A DNA stretch of 64,000 nt from Bettongia penicillata ogilbyi. Lineage: Eukaryota > Chordata > Mammalia > Diprotodontia > Potoroidae. The DNA is taken from positions 3,856,841 to 3,920,840 of the forward strand of contig JAJHZJ010000252.1 in the NCBI GenBank assembly GCA_023548195.1, given 5' to 3'. Of the stretch, positions 1 to 11,640 are shown one piece after another; position 1 is the stretch's first letter, and each line of letters opens with the position of its first letter. The notes under the pieces were generated by a model. That model was not told the DNA's origin. It saw only the letters and a list, made by a program, of their open reading frames with translations, and made no database searches. A program made the translations under genes and the position numbers.

Positions 1-154
1 AATTGAGCTAGAACTTTTGACCCATCCACTCTTTCAATTTTCCTGAATTCAATTAGATCATTTAGTTTGTAATTTTTTTTTTTCGTTTCTCTCTTTTTCT
101 CTGATAGCAATGATACTCAGCATTTTATGGATGCATACCTCACCTCCCTGGAGC

Positions 155-300
155 CTCACTGCTGCCCTGTGAGGTTAGTAGTGTTAGTCACTGCTTAGAT
201 AAGGACAGAGAGGAACACAGAGAAGATGAATGACTTGGCCAAGATCACTTGACCAATAAAAGGTAAAATCAGAATTCAAATTCAGGACTTCTGACTTGGA
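155..300 (-). mobile_element. MIR-type SINE, antisense
   Basis: Reads as the reverse complement of a MIR core: CCCTGTGAGGTTAGTAGTG, then a degraded GATGAGGAAACTGAG-like block, then TTGGCCAAGATCACTTGACC (the CORE). Heavily diverged, so an old copy. Confidence 0.6.
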
Positions 301-311
301 TTGAAAAGTAA

Positions 312-570
312 AGGCAGCTAGATGGTACATCAGCTAGAACTTGGTACCTGAAATCAGGAGTACCTGAGGTCAAATCCTGTTTCAGAGACTTAGTTAAACT
401 AGACTTACTTGACGTATAACTCTGGGCAAGTCACTTAACCACTATTTGCCTCAGTTTCCTCAGCTGCAATATAGGAATTATAATGGTACCTCCCTCCCAA
501 GGCTGTTATGAGGATAAATTGAAATAATATTTGTAAAGCCCTTTGCAAGCTTTGAAGTACTATGTGAAAA
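312..570 (+). mobile_element. CORE-SINE with MIR/L2-type tail
   Basis: A tRNA-like head (GGCAGCTAGATGGTACATCA) is followed by the CORE (CTGGGCAAGTCACTTAACCA, CCTCAGTTTCCTCAGCTG) and a tail of the type ATAATATTTGTAAAGCCCTT. This tail differs from the RTE-type tail carried by most other SINEs in the window. Confidence 0.8.
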
Positions 571-589
571 CTTGCTACTCTTTTTTTCT

Positions 590-1055
590 TTATTCCATTC
601 TGTCTCTTCATCATTCCCACAATTTTTTCATATTGTTCCTTTAGTTTTTAAAGATCACATAGTGTAGCCTAGGAGATCTTTCTGAATCTTGGTTGTTTCT
701 CCTTAATAAAATGTTAGTCCTTTGAGGAAGTTAGCCTTTTAATAATGTATGAGCTCACCGGGTCCTAGGTCCTAACCTTGCCCATTAACATTGCAGGAAG
801 GATTTATGATTAAGTCATTCCCAGTCCATACAAATGCGCTATAGCCTTGAATATGGCCTTCAGAGGGAGCATAAACACAGACTAAAGATCAGTGGGAGAG
901 AAAGGCTTCAGATTAGGACATGGCCTTGGTTCACAGTAGGCAAAACCAACATCCGTGAGTCATTTCCAGAGACTCCTTAAGCAGTGGAAACCATACTGAA
1001 ACACTGGGAGATTTCTGAGCCAGGAATCTGCAAGGACCTGCAAGAACCTAGGTCC
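590..1055. other. Unique intergenic sequence
   Basis: About 470 bases with no repeat, RNA gene or coding frame that I recognise. Confidence 0.5.
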
Positions 1056-1057
1056 AT

Positions 1058-1172
1058 TGAATTATAAGCTCCCTGAGGGCAGAACCTGTCTTTTGCCTCT
1101 TTTTATATGCCTATTACTTAGCACAGTACCTGGCACACAGTTAAAGATGTCATAAATGTTTATAGATTGATA
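1058..1172 (+). mobile_element. L2 LINE 3' end
   Basis: Typical L2 3'-terminal phrases: AAGCTCCCTGAGGGCAGAAC, then TTAGCACAGTACCTGGCACA and ATAAATGTTTATAGATTGA. Sense on the plus strand. Confidence 0.75.
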
Positions 1173-1174
1173 GT

Positions 1175-1680
1175 ATAATAGCATAAAAGAGGAATTGCTA
1201 TATGAAACTTACTGATCCAATCAGAGGAGTTCTTGGAATACGCAGGAGTAGGAACTAATGAGAGGAAAAAGACTATGTGAGATAGAGAAGCAAACCTGAG
1301 TTTCACTCCATCACTACTGCGAGTTACATGGATAGGGTAGATTCTGAAGGAAGGTGAGACCTTGCAGAGGGGGGAGTTACTGGATTTTTCCAACAATCCT
1401 AATTCCTTTTTCCATGTAGGGGGAGAGGAAGACCTCAACGCAAGAGCAGAATTAAAATTTTGGAAGACTGTAGAGGGTTTTGGAGGGGAGGGACATTTGG
1501 AACTCACCATGGAGGTAGGTTTCTTGAATCATACTTCATTGTTAGTGAGAATGGAAGAGGAAGACACAAAGGATAGATGTATAAGCTTCAAAGACTCTTC
1601 AGGACCTTTCTAAGTGGAGGCCCATGGAATAGGGAAGCAAAGATTTTGGGGTTTTTTAAATTATTATTTATAATCAGACC
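1175..1680. other. Unique intergenic sequence
   Basis: About 500 bases without a recognisable element. An 83-codon frame at 1362-1613 resembles no family I know and has no clear start context or splice sites. Confidence 0.45.
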
Positions 1681-1769
1681 TCTGGCTAAGATGGTGGTAT
1701 GCTAGGATTTGAAAAAACCCTAGTCCCCCACAAATATCCCAGTAAAGCTCTAGAAATACAGTACAAGTG

Positions 1770-1770
1770 A

Positions 1771-1800
<30 letters not shown>
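1770..1800. repeat. (CA)n microsatellite
   Basis: About 15 uninterrupted CA dinucleotides. Confidence 0.97.
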
Positions 1801-1802
<2 letters not shown>

Positions 1803-2555
1803 AAATGGTAATAAGTGTAAACATTTTAATCCAGGAGTGTATAAGAAGTAAGCCAGAAACCTGGAAAGGCTCTGAGTGTAAATAAGTTGGGTTAAGTACA
1901 AGGTACTTAATAGCAAAGCCACAGGAGATGGGACCAGATTAAGACCCAGGAAAGGGCCCAAGAAGTTTGCACACCCAGGCAACATGCTAGGCAGTCCTCC
2001 CCTAAGCCATAGCAGAAGATCAATCCAGACTAAAGCCCAGAGAAGGGGCCAGGCAATGCAGTTTCTAGAACAGCTTTTTCTCAGCCACAGTGGGGGCTAA
2101 GGTCAGATGAGCGCTGTACAACCCTGTAATACCCAGACAGCTCCATCTGAACCACAGTAAGACAGACCAGAAAAAGTATCCAGTAGAAGACTAAAGCAGC
2201 AGAACTCAGGGGCAGACCATTGCCTAGGAAATAAAGTCTTACAGGAGGCTTAGTAAGGATACAATTAATAATATCCAGTGGAAGGCCATCACGGTCATAG
2301 AGAGGGATGGCACTTACTCTCAGTTTGGGACTGTGAGAAAAGACAAAGACAAAGAGCTGCCAGATTAAGCCCAAACCCAGGAACTCCAGCAGAACAAGGG
2401 ACCTATTCTTCGCCATCGTACCCCAAAATAAACAGGACTGACCTACCCCTTCCATAAATATGGGAGATAGAAGTACAAAGTCCCAATCCAGAAACTGAGA
2501 TGGGACATGTGAGCAAACACAAAAGCAAAGAAATACTATAGATTGAGAAAAGTGG

Positions 2556-2662
2556 ATAGAACCTTAGCCTTGGAGTCAGAAAGCACTTTGTTCATGTTCA
2601 GCCTCTGTCACTGACTAGCTGTATGATCATGGGGAGTCACTTAATCTCTGCCTGCCTCAGAG
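2556..2662 (+). mobile_element. CORE-SINE fragment nested in L1
   Basis: GTGGATAGAACCTTAGCCTT (head) and GACTAGCTGTATGATCATGG / AGTCACTTAATCTCTGCCTG (CORE) sit inside the L1-like copy. It has no 3' tail, so it is truncated or was split. Confidence 0.65.
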
Positions 2663-3095
2663 CATAGAAAAATGTAGCATATAGCTATAATATGCTATAA
2701 AATTTAGCATAGAAAATGGTCTATCTTACTCAAGAAATAAGCTCGCTGAAAATTAGAAAAGATCAAATAGAAAATGACTCTATTAGACAAAAAGATATTA
2801 AAACAAGAGGTTAAACAACCTTAAAAAAAATTAAAAGATACATAATATCAAAAATAACTTACTAGAAAAAGTCATGGAGACATATTCTAAGTCATTGGGC
2901 TACCAGAAAATCATGGCCCTCACCCAAGAAATGCTGTGAGCAGCCAGAAAGAAATAGTTCAGATAACAAGAAATCATTGCACGAATCACACAAGACTTGG
3001 AAGCTATGGCAATAATGGATGAAATCTTGGAATACAATATTTCAAAAGGCAAAAAATAAAAAATCAAGAATAATACTTTACAAAACTGAGAATAA

Positions 3096-3394
3096 TCCTA
3101 CAAAGTCTTTCCTTGGCCTCCAATTTCTTTTGTAAACCACTCTTCTTTTTCAACTTCAAATTGCTCATTTTTGTGGTGCTGCCTGGTTCTGTTTCTGATC
3201 TCATCTTTACCAATTTAGTTGGCCTTCCTGGGGTATCCTCTAGGATGCCATGCTTGATGTAATTTTGTTGATGTCATTCAGTTGTGTCAGTTACATGTGA
3301 ATCACTAGGAAGAGGTAGTTTCCAAACATTTTGATAAATTTAAGGAGTTTCTCTGTTATGTCTTAGACTCATACTCCAGGAAGACATGTCTGGT
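3096..3394. other. Unclassified sequence
   Basis: CT-rich sequence between the L1-like copy and the next SINE. No element recognised. Confidence 0.35.
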
Positions 3395-3594
3395 TCTTCA
3401 TAACCCCATGAACCATACTCTCCATGAGGCTTTCTTAGCAAAGATGTTGGAGTGGTTTGTCATTTCCTTCTCCAGTGGATTAAGGCAAACAGAGAGTAAG
3501 TGATTTCCCCAAGATCACACAGCTAATGAATCTTTGTGGCCACATCTGAACTCCAGGTCCAGCATTCTGTTCACTGAGGCACCTAGCTGCCTCC
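3395..3594 (-). mobile_element. CORE-SINE with RTE-type tail, antisense
   Basis: The reverse order of motifs is clear: GGCTTTCTTAGCAAAGATGT and GGAGTGGTTTGTCATTTCCT (tail), AAGATCACACAGCTAATGAA (CORE), GAGGCACCTAGCTGCCTCC (head). Confidence 0.88.
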
Positions 3595-4330
3595 TAACTT
3601 TTTTAGTCCTAGATGAATTGCTGCTCAGTACTATTGATAAAAAAAAGAGTCACATCCATTCTCTGTAATGAGATTTTCGGGGGTTACATCTTATTATATT
3701 GTAGGGGCACAATCTCCATAAGTTGTGTCACCTTGAGTCAGGATTCTAAGGTATGGAACTATTCTTCTCCATCCTTGACGTTTAGTTTAGTATGGACATC
3801 AGCAACTTCCTTACTGCAATGATTGTGAACTTAGGCTCTGATTATTACAGAGGAATGGGGGAGAGGGTGAGGTTTAGCTTTACTCTCTGGTTCTGGGTTA
3901 TGGAAGAAGTATTGTCCAAACCTCACTTTGGAAGTGATACTCCCAGCACCAATAGATCAAGTGTTCCAGATCCTTGCACCAAAAAATATAGGTCAAACAT
4001 GGACCCTGGGATTGATCCAGTATTAACTACTTTAAGAACTAAAGACAGCTTTCTGACTCTTTTTAGCTGTCTCCATTGATGTCATATTCCATGGTCTTTG
4101 ATTCCACACAAATTACAGCAATGATCTCATGCTCTGGAATGTTACCAATGGAATTCTAACATGCTACATGGCACCCTCAGAATGGGTTCTTCTATCAACT
4201 TCTCTTTCTCCTAGATTGCCAAAGGGAAGGCATTCCAAACTGCCACTCCAAGGCTTTAGGAATCAGTGTTTAAAGTTCCCTTCATTTTTCCTCTGATCTT
4301 AATCACTCGACAAGGACCTCTGGACCTTGC
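3595..4330. other. Unique intergenic sequence
   Basis: About 730 bases. A 95-codon frame at 3792-4079 has no recognisable domain, and no splice or promoter context supports it. Confidence 0.4.
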
Positions 4331-4334
4331 CATC

Positions 4335-4495
4335 TATCCCACCACTGAACAGTTTTTTGTGTTCATCGTCTTCCCTGATCAGAACATGAGTCTTTTGTAA
4401 GCAAGGACTGTATCAATTTTTCTTTTTGTATCTCAAATTTAGCATAGTTTTGGCACTTAGAAAGCATTTAATAAATGCTTTTTTCATTTATTCCT
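4335..4495 (+). mobile_element. L2 3' end
   Basis: TAAGCAAGGACTGTATCAAT, TAGCATAGTTTTGGCACTTA and AAAGCATTTAATAAATGCTT match the L2 3'-end pattern. Confidence 0.65.
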
Positions 4496-4499
4496 ACAA

Positions 4500-5645
4500 T
4501 TCTAGACAAATCCTTGCAGGTAACTAGGAAAAGGAAAACTGCCTCTGTAGTATTGTGATCCTGCTAAAGAGAACCTGATCACAATGCATTTCGTCAGACA
4601 CAATCTCTAGTTCAGTGTTTTCTCCTTAACCACTAGGATCCCAGAGTCATGTTAATCAGATAGAACACCTTGACACACTAGTTCTAAGGGCTGGCATCAC
4701 TCATTAAGAATCAACATTCTAGCACAAGGTACCTATTTTCAAAGAGAACATTTAAATCTCCTAACTAGAGAAGACAGCCTTTACACTCAATAGATGAAAC
4801 ATCCAGCAGAGATGATCAGTCAAAAGGTTTCCCCAAAACTAAGTACCCTCTTACATAATTATTGGTAATGATTATATACTAATATATGCTAAAATACAAA
4901 AAATACAATATATACTAATATATATTGGTAATGATTATATATTACTACTAATAATAATAGGTCTAAGAACTATAATTTTAACTTTAACCTTTTAATTCAA
5001 CCAAAAATCTTAAGATGATGATATTTCTCCAGCTTCAAATCTCTTTCCTACTTTTCCTCCTAGGAAAGGGTATAGAAGGTTAAGAACAAAAAAACTAGGT
5101 CCACAGAAAAAAAAAATGGATTAAGGAGGGTCAGAAGACAGAATAAGATAAATATCCCTGTGCAGTTAAGATCATTGCCTTCCCAACCCCTGAAGCAATT
5201 AGTACTTTGACCCACCCAGTAGTGTTCTCTGCCAATCAGAAATAAAGATATTGATCCCAGAAAGGAAGCCCTTTCGATCTTTTAGGGGAGTGGTCAAAGG
5301 AGTAGTGTGAGAAATGTTCATATAAACTTAAGTGACTTTTTCTATGATGTTAATCCCAAACTGTATTTTAATGTTTTGTAAGATTGCTTGTTCAGATCAC
5401 TTGGTTCTTATTCACAATTTCTATTAATGGTACCTTAAGTAATCTTGGGACAGAGAGATGACCTAGGAAATGGAGGGTCTATACAAGTTTGGACTTTTCT
5501 CTCTTGATGTTAAAAATGCTTGGATAGAGAATAATGTTAAATGGATTAGGAAAAAAATTATTTCTGGCAGATTTGTGCCTAAGCCATGGAGGAGAGCATT
5601 AATATTTTTCTTTGATAAGTCACATTTCATAATATCTTCAGGTTT
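4500..5645. other. Unique AT-rich sequence
   Basis: About 1.1 kb without a recognised repeat except an AT-rich tract near 4860-4960 (repeated TATATACTAATATAT-like words). No coding evidence: the opposed 67- and 74-codon frames around 5463-5687 are mirror images on both strands. Confidence 0.4.
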
Positions 5646-5647
5646 AG

Positions 5648-5800
5648 AAAGTTCTTTGCTCACAATTCTGTGAGGTAAGTAGTTCAAATATTATTATCTC
5701 TGCTTTACAGATGAGAAAACTGAAGCTCAGAGGTTAGGAGCCTTGTCTTGGGGTACACAGTAAATAAGTATCAGAGTTGAAAGTCCAACCATCATAAGAC
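5648..5800 (-). mobile_element. MIR-type SINE, antisense
   Basis: CTGTGAGGTAAGTAGTTC, TTTACAGATGAGAAAACTGA and a decayed GTACACAGTAAATAAGTATC CORE. Confidence 0.75.
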
Positions 5801-5849
5801 CAGTTAAATCATGCCACAGTTTCTGCTCTCTATTTTTATTTAAAATTTA

Positions 5850-5990
5850 TAGAGTCTCTTCAAGTCACTTTTGTAGACATCACATATCAGCCTGTATTGT
5901 CTCTATTTGACAGATACGGAAACTGAGGCATAAAGAGATAACTTGACTTGCCTAAGGAATTCCCCTTGGTAATACACCTGAGGGCCCAAT
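5850..5990 (-). mobile_element. MIR-type SINE, antisense (second copy)
   Basis: GACAGATACGGAAACTGAGG followed by TTGACTTGCCTAAGGAATT. Lies 50 bases after another MIR in the same orientation. Confidence 0.6.
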
Positions 5991-6133
5991 CCTATTATCT
6001 GTCGGATCATTCTATATCCCAAGGTTCTCTTAACATTCTTTCCCTCTTTCAATCTACGTATCACTTAAGTCTTATCTTGACTCTAAGTCAGCAATGGCCA
6101 GTGGTGAAGGGAGGACTGCTGGAATGCCACTTA

Positions 6134-6158
6134 GTATACACACACACACACACACACC
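6134..6158. repeat. (CA)n microsatellite
   Basis: Short CA run. Confidence 0.95.
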
Positions 6159-6599
6159 ATTGAGTGTGTCCTGTAGGCTGGTGCTTCCTACTGGCCCAGA
6201 GTCAAGGAGGGGAAAAGAAAATGCCTTTGTAGAGAAAAGTAAACATAGTGATCAATCAATAGATCCACTAGTTCCTACTATGCGCCAGGCACTACCTAAA
6301 TGTTTGGGGATATAAATACAAAGAATTAAATAATTCCTGTTCTCAAGGAGGTTATATTCTAACTGGAGAGACATCAAGGGCAGATATAAGTATAAACAGG
6401 ATAAATGCAAAGAAGACATCTATATTCAAATAAATAACAAGCAGTTAAACACAAGATGGTTTGGGAGGAGGGCACTTGCACTTGGGTGGATTAGGAAAGA
6501 CTTCATGTAGAAGGGAGTTTTTGACCTGAATCTTGAAAAAAGGGATTCTGTGAGATGGAGGAGAGGACCAGGCATGGGAGTTAGCCAGTAAAATAACAA

Positions 6600-6862
6600 C
6601 GCTAGCAATAGTAACTAATATTCATGTAGTGCTTTGCCATGTTCCAGGCACTTGGCTAAGCACTTTACAAACATCTTCTCATAGAATCCTCACAGCAGTC
6701 CTGGGATATAGGTACTATTATTATCCCATTTTACTGATGAGGAGATTGAAGCAGATAGAGGTTAAGTGAATTGACCAGGCTCACACAGCTAGTGAGTGTC
6801 TGAGACTAGATTAGAACTCAGGTCTTCCTGGCACACTAGCCTCTCTGCCACATAGCTACTCA
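6600..6862 (-). mobile_element. MIR-type SINE nested in L2
   Basis: Near full-length antisense MIR: AGTGCTTTGCCATGTTCCAG, ATTTTACTGATGAGGAGATT, GCTCACACAGCTAGTGAGTG and a head-like end (CTGCCACATAGCTACT). Confidence 0.85.
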
Positions 6863-7645
6863 CAGAGGCATGGAGATGAGAGATGGAGTGCCCTATGTGA
6901 GGAAAAGCAAGAAGTCCAGTTTTACTGGATTGCAGAGGGCAGGAGGTGGGGAGTGATGTACAATAAGGATGGAATGATAAAGTTGGGATCAGGTCATGAA
7001 GGGCTTTAAAGACTAAAGAGGAATCAATGTTTTGTCCAAGAGGCAATAGGGAGCCATTGGAGTTCACTGAGTGGGGGAGTAGTGCAGTCAGGTTTGCAGT
7101 ATACGACAATTCATTTAGCAACTTTGTGGAGGATAGACTCTACACAGGAGAGACTTGAGGCAGGGAGACCAGTTAGGAGATCATTGCAATAACAGAGGTG
7201 AGAGGTGATGATGCTTGAAGTAAAATGATATCTCTGTAAGGAGAGAGAAGGGGTCAGATTCAAGAGGTATTATCGAGGTAGGAATGCCGCGATTTGGCGA
7301 CTAATTAAATGTCTGGGGTGAGAGACAATGGAGATTAGAGGATAACTAGAGGAGAATAAACAAATCTTGAAGGCTAGAATAATGGTTGTGCCTTTGACAA
7401 AAATAGGGAGGGTTGGGAGAAGGGTGGATTTGGGGGAAAACATGAGTTCTGTTTGGGATATTAAGTTTGAGATGGTGTCCAAATCATCCCATTTGAAACG
7501 TCCAATAAACAGGTGATGAAGCCAAACTGAAGCTCAGGGAGGAGAATGGAACTGGATACATAGATCCAGGATTCATCTGCACAGAGGTGTTACACCCATG
7601 GGAGCTGATAAGATCACCAAGAGAAAGAGTATAGAGAGAGAAGAA

Positions 7646-7836
7646 TCCAGTGTGGAACAGTAGGTGGAGCACTGGGCTTGAAGTCAGAACAATGGGTTCC
7701 GATCTTGTCATAGATGCTAGACAAGTTGGCTGCAACACGTCTGTAGGTGTCTCAGTTTCCTCATCTGTGAAATGAGGACATTGGAATTGATGGACTCTAA
7801 GGTTCCTTCTAACTCTAAATCTGTGCTCCTATAATC
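7646..7836 (+). mobile_element. CORE-SINE nested in L2
   Basis: Head GTGTGGAACAGTAGGTGGAG, CORE TCTCAGTTTCCTCATCTGTG, and the tail GACTCTAAGGTTCCTTCTAA ... TGTGCTCCTATAATCCT. Opposite orientation to the L2 that hosts it. Confidence 0.85.
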
Positions 7837-8475
7837 CTCAGTGAAAAGAGTCCAGAACAAAGTTTTGGTGGATACAAAGAGTCCAGAACAACGTTTTGGG
7901 AGATACACAGTTTGGGGTCAGGTTAGTGATGATGGCTCAGCAATGTGCATAAGAAGTCCTAATCAGAGAGGTAGGAGGGGAACTACGGAAGAGTTGTGGC
8001 ATAAAAACTCAGAGAGGAGAGGGTTGAGGAGGAGAGGGTGGTCAACAGAGATAAGTGCAAACAAGTCAAGAAGGATAAGAGCTAGGAGCCATCAGATAGA
8101 GCACTTCAAAGGTCAGAAGTAACTTGGGAGAAAGCAGCTTTAGTTGGTTGATGAATTTGAAAGTCCAGTTTCAAAGAGGTAAGGAGGGAATGAGAGGAGA
8201 AAAGTAGAGGCAGATATGTAGAAAGTTTATGTAGGAGTTTGACTGAGAAAAGGAGTAAAGGTGGAATCACAACGTGAGAAGATTATATAATAATTTGTTT
8301 AATGGCTAGAGGAGACTGGCATGTTTGAAGGCAGTAAGGAAGTAATAGTCGATATCAACCAATCATCAAGTATTTATTAAGGTTCCTACTGTGGAGGTCA
8401 AGCATCTTGCTGTTCTTTGGGTATTTGACTATAGATAAAGAGAGGTTAGAGATTAAAGAGGAGGATGACTGAGAT

Positions 8476-8720
8476 CCCTTCCTTCTTTCCTTCCTCCCTT
8501 CCTCCATTCTTTTCTTTCCCTCCTACCTTCTTTCCTTCCTCCCTCTTTTCCCTTCCTTCCTTTTTCCATTCCCTCCCTCTCTTCCTTCCTTCCCTTCTTC
8601 ACTCTCTCCTTCCTTTCATTCATTCCTTCCTAATTCTTCTGCTTTTAGAGTCAATGGCTTTCTGACATAAGAGAATTTCATTCACGGTATCTCTGTTCAG
8701 TATCTCTTCAGATGACAAGA
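8476..8720. repeat. Polypyrimidine unit, copy A of a direct duplication
   Basis: About 160 bases of TTCC/TTCCC-type tract, then TTTTAGAGTCAATGGCTTTC and AGAATTTCATTCACGGTATC. The same arrangement recurs at 9056-9290. Confidence 0.75.
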
Positions 8721-9055
8721 GTGGATGAGATCAGTGCTAGGGTAGTAGGGTTGGCTATGGCAAAGAGGAGGGCCACCTCATTGCCATACATATTAATATG
8801 ATACAGTCTTGACTTAGGTGTCTCAAATGTGCTGAATCCATTAGGCAGCTGACAAGCAGGAAATTCTTTGATATTGGAGTCAGAGCCTATCTGTCTCTAG
8901 ATTTTCACCAAGCTCTAGGTGTAAGATGTTTTCCCCCCACACCCAGATGCAGAGGGTGTCCTAATACATAAGCCAACACAAAAACAGAAAAATCTTCTTT
9001 ACCCTTTTCACGTGTGAGACCTTTCTGTTTTCTCTTTTGAATATTCTGGTAGAAT
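8721..9055. other. Spacer between the duplicated units
   Basis: About 330 bases of unique sequence with no recognised element. Confidence 0.45.
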
Positions 9056-9290
9056 CTTGTTTCTTTCTTTCCCTTCCTTCCTTTCTCCCTACTTTTCTCC
9101 CCTCGCTCCCTTCCTGCCTTTCTTATTCACATCCTCCCTTTCTTCTTTCCTTTCTTTCCTCCTTTCCTCCCCCCTCCATTTATTCCTTACCAGTTCTTCC
9201 ACTTTTAAAGTCAATAGCTTTCTTTCATAATACCTTGAAAAGTGTCATAAAGGGATTTCATTCACAAGGTGTCAGCATCTCTGCCTACTT
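9056..9290. repeat. Polypyrimidine unit, copy B
   Basis: TTCC-rich tract, then TTTTAAAGTCAATAGCTTTC and GGGATTTCATTCACAAGGTG: the same order and orientation as copy A, about 570 bases downstream, and diverged from it. Confidence 0.75.
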
Positions 9291-10510
9291 AAAGGTGGGG
9301 GTGTTGAGGAGAGGAAGGAAGGAGAAAGAGAGAAAAAAGAGACACATTGGCTCTCTGTCTGTGGTTGGTATATTGTGTCTTTGGCCACACTAACAAGAAT
9401 CCTAATGTAATTGGTGCATCGAAAATTCGAGAGAGCAAGATCACTTCTACAGAGAGATCAAAATTGAGCTCAGGAAATGACCCTGGCAGCAGCTGCAGCA
9501 GCAGCTCTGAATACAAAGGAAAACAGGCATGTGTTTGTGTGTGTGTCTACAATGTCAATGTGCCAGGGATCATTTCAGCACATCCCATTGGAAGATGAGT
9601 TTCTCAGACAGACTTTGCAGGACTGTGATTGGATGATTTCCTTTTTCAAGTCTGGCTCCTGCGGAGAGGCCATCCCTTCGGGGAGAAGCTGCTTTTATTC
9701 CTGTTAGTTCTACATGTATGTGCACTCACACTAAGTAATATCAAAGATGCGAATTCTAAATAATTGGAAACACCATAGTAACTCTTGGATTTCCATAGAA
9801 TGTGCCTCTGCAGAGCACAAAGCATTAAAAAAACCCACCTTATCCTCACTTATTTTCACAGTCTTCAGTAAAAAAAAAAAATATAATTTTTCTCCCTTAG
9901 GCCCAGAGCAGTTAAATGTCATGTTACTAGATGCCAATGCCTTTCATACTCTTATAAAGCAAAGCACATTTGGAAGCAACTGGTGAACAAGGCCGCTTCC
10001 ACACTGTTAGCCTGTGTCTGGGCAAACAGCAGTTGATTGGTGATGGTGAAGCCTGCCACATGCTGATTCTGCCCAGATGCTCCCCTTATGTGCAGTCAGT
10101 GACCGTGGAATCAGAGGAATTATCCTTATGGAGTATGTAGGACTCTCCATGAGTGGGACTTGAATGTCATAGGAAGGATGTTATGGGAAATGGTGACACT
10201 GAAGAGGCTGAGTCCTTCAGAATCTCTTGGGTAACTTCCTAGCTATGTTATCTTGGATAAATCACTTAATTTTTTTCTAAGACTCAATTTCCTGAACTGA
10301 GAAGTGAAGATAATGAAAAATTGCCTGATATAATTCCCAATGTTGAAGTAAGAAGCAAAAAAGGCAAGGCACGTAAAGAGTTTTGTAAGATGTTATTTAA
10401 GTTCAGCACTGGTTTGTTTTATATTTCTTTTGTGACCTTGAAAAAGTAGATTTGGAAACAGAAACTTTGGGGTCAAATACATTTCTGCCTCTCACTCTGG
10501 GCATGACTCG
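9291..10510. other. Unique sequence
   Basis: About 1.2 kb free of recognised interspersed repeats apart from a short GTGTGT run near 9535. Contains a GCAGCAGCTGCAGCAGCAGC-like cluster at about 9485-9507. Frames here are under 85 codons and unconvincing. Confidence 0.4.
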
Positions 10511-10512
10511 GG

Positions 10513-10764
10513 GAAGATAGGGGGTACAGTGGATAGAGTGCTGGACCTAGAGTCAGGAAGACTCATCTTCATGAGTCTAAATCTGGTCTCATAAACTTAC
10601 TAGCTGTGTGACCCCAGGCAAGTCACTTCACCCTCTTTGCCTCAGTTTCCCCATCTGTAAAACAATCTGAAGAAGGAAATGGCAAACCATTCCATTATCT
10701 TTGCTGAGAAAATCCCAAATGGGGGTCATGAAGAGTTGGACACGACTGAGACAATTCAACAAGG
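10513..10764 (+). mobile_element. Full-length CORE-SINE with RTE-type tail
   Basis: All three modules are present: GGGTACAGTGGATAGAGTGC (head), ACTAGCTGTGTGACCCCAGG and CCTCAGTTTCCCCATCTGTA (CORE), GAAGGAAATGGCAAACCATT to AGTTGGACACGACTGAGACA (tail). A good reference copy for this window. Confidence 0.95.
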
Positions 10765-11400
10765 GGACAAGTCACTTCAACTTCAGGTCTTAGTTTTCTT
10801 ACAGTAAAATGAGAGACCTGGGAGAAAATCTTAAGGGCTTACATTTTGAAATTTTGTAATCTCTGATGTAAGGATGAACTATTATTTTAGGTGCCCTTTT
10901 TCTTTTTCCTTATCATGTATTCTTCCTTAGGTTCAGGTCGAATTGGTCCTAGGATTGAGTGCTTTATCTTCCTTTGAAAACTTATGCAAATGAATTAAAT
11001 GACTGCTTTTTGTAATTGAGTAAAGTGCGGGCTGTCAATTTTTCCTTCGTGAGCTTACAGAATAGATGTTCAGGAAAACTCTGGTAGCAGACAGCATGTC
11101 TTACGTGTTATTTTTCTCTTAATTTTGTTGAGGGGGTCTTATTTTTTGCTTACCAAGCATCAGTTAACAGGAGCATTTCCTTAAATAAAGATCAGGAAAA
11201 AAGGGGATTGTATGAGTGATAGGATGAGTATTTACCAAAGTCCCCACACTACCTTTTACCCCCCTATAGGTTAGACCAGTTTTTCCCCTACAAATCAGGG
11301 AAGGTGTCCCCAAGACTTGATTGGTCTGTGGGGCTCTTACTCACCTTTGGTCTCAGTTTCATAGTGGCCGCAAGCTGCATCACCATGGCTTTCTGATCAC
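10765..11400. other. Unique sequence, possible conserved noncoding element
   Basis: The part at about 10970-11170 has homeodomain/POU-like words (TTATGCAAATGAATTAAATG, TTGTAATTGAGTAAAGTG) and no repeat signature. Conservation is an inference only. Confidence 0.3.
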
Positions 11401-11404
11401 CTAA

Positions 11405-11640
11405 GAAGTAGCTAAGTGGGGCAGGGCACAGGGTGCTAGACCTGAGTTCCAATCCAGCCTCAGTTACTTAATAACTGTGTGACCCTGGGCAAGTTATTTA
11501 ACCTTTTTCTGCTTCAGTTTCCTCACCTGTAAAATGAAGATAAACAGTATTTACCTCTCAAAGTTATCGTGAAGGTAAAATGAGATAATATTTCTAAAGC
11601 TTTTTGCAAACCTTAAATGCTATTTGTTATTGTTAAGGAT
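11405..11640 (+). mobile_element. CORE-SINE with MIR/L2-type tail
   Basis: GTGCTAGACCTGAGTTCCAA, GTGTGACCCTGGGCAAGTTA, CCTCACCTGTAAAATGAAGA, then GAGATAATATTTCTAAAGCT. Confidence 0.88.

Larger units (their letters stand above)
1684..3095 (+). mobile_element. L1/HAL1-like element, 5' UTR and part of ORF1
   Basis: The left end (GGCTAAGATGGTGGTATG) resembles an L1 5' terminus with a YY1-like AAGATGG box. A relatively GC-rich 5'-UTR-like segment follows to about 2.5 kb, then an A-rich segment with decayed ORF1 sequence; near 2898 the frame reads like the start of the L1 ORF1 RNA-recognition domain (an IxGLPExH-type motif). The sequence stops before an ORF1 C-terminus or ORF2. A SINE (2556-2662) interrupts it and a CA microsatellite (about 1770-1800) lies in the 5' part. 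Family name uncertain. Confidence 0.6.
6245..8340 (-). mobile_element. L2 LINE, antisense, about 2 kb, interrupted
   Basis: The left edge is the inverted L2 3' end (TACTATGCGCCAGGCACTAC ... CTCAAGGAGGTTATATTCTA). The remainder matches the antisense of the L2 RT-carrying body: AAGGGCTTTAAAGACTAAAG, GAGGCAATAGGGAGCCATTG, GAGACTTGAGGCAGGGAGAC, CATGGGAGCTGATAAGATCA. Many stops in every frame; non-functional. Two SINEs (6600-6862 minus, 7646-7836 plus) inserted later. The host L2 is therefore older than both. Confidence 0.8.

Noticed and set aside
3792..4079. 95-codon plus frame
   Set aside because: No domain, no support from context, and AT-rich decay typical of noncoding DNA.
10513..10764. tRNA gene at a SINE head
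   Set aside because: SINE heads here are tRNA-derived but lack a foldable cloverleaf and are followed by CORE and tail; the same applies to the other copies.
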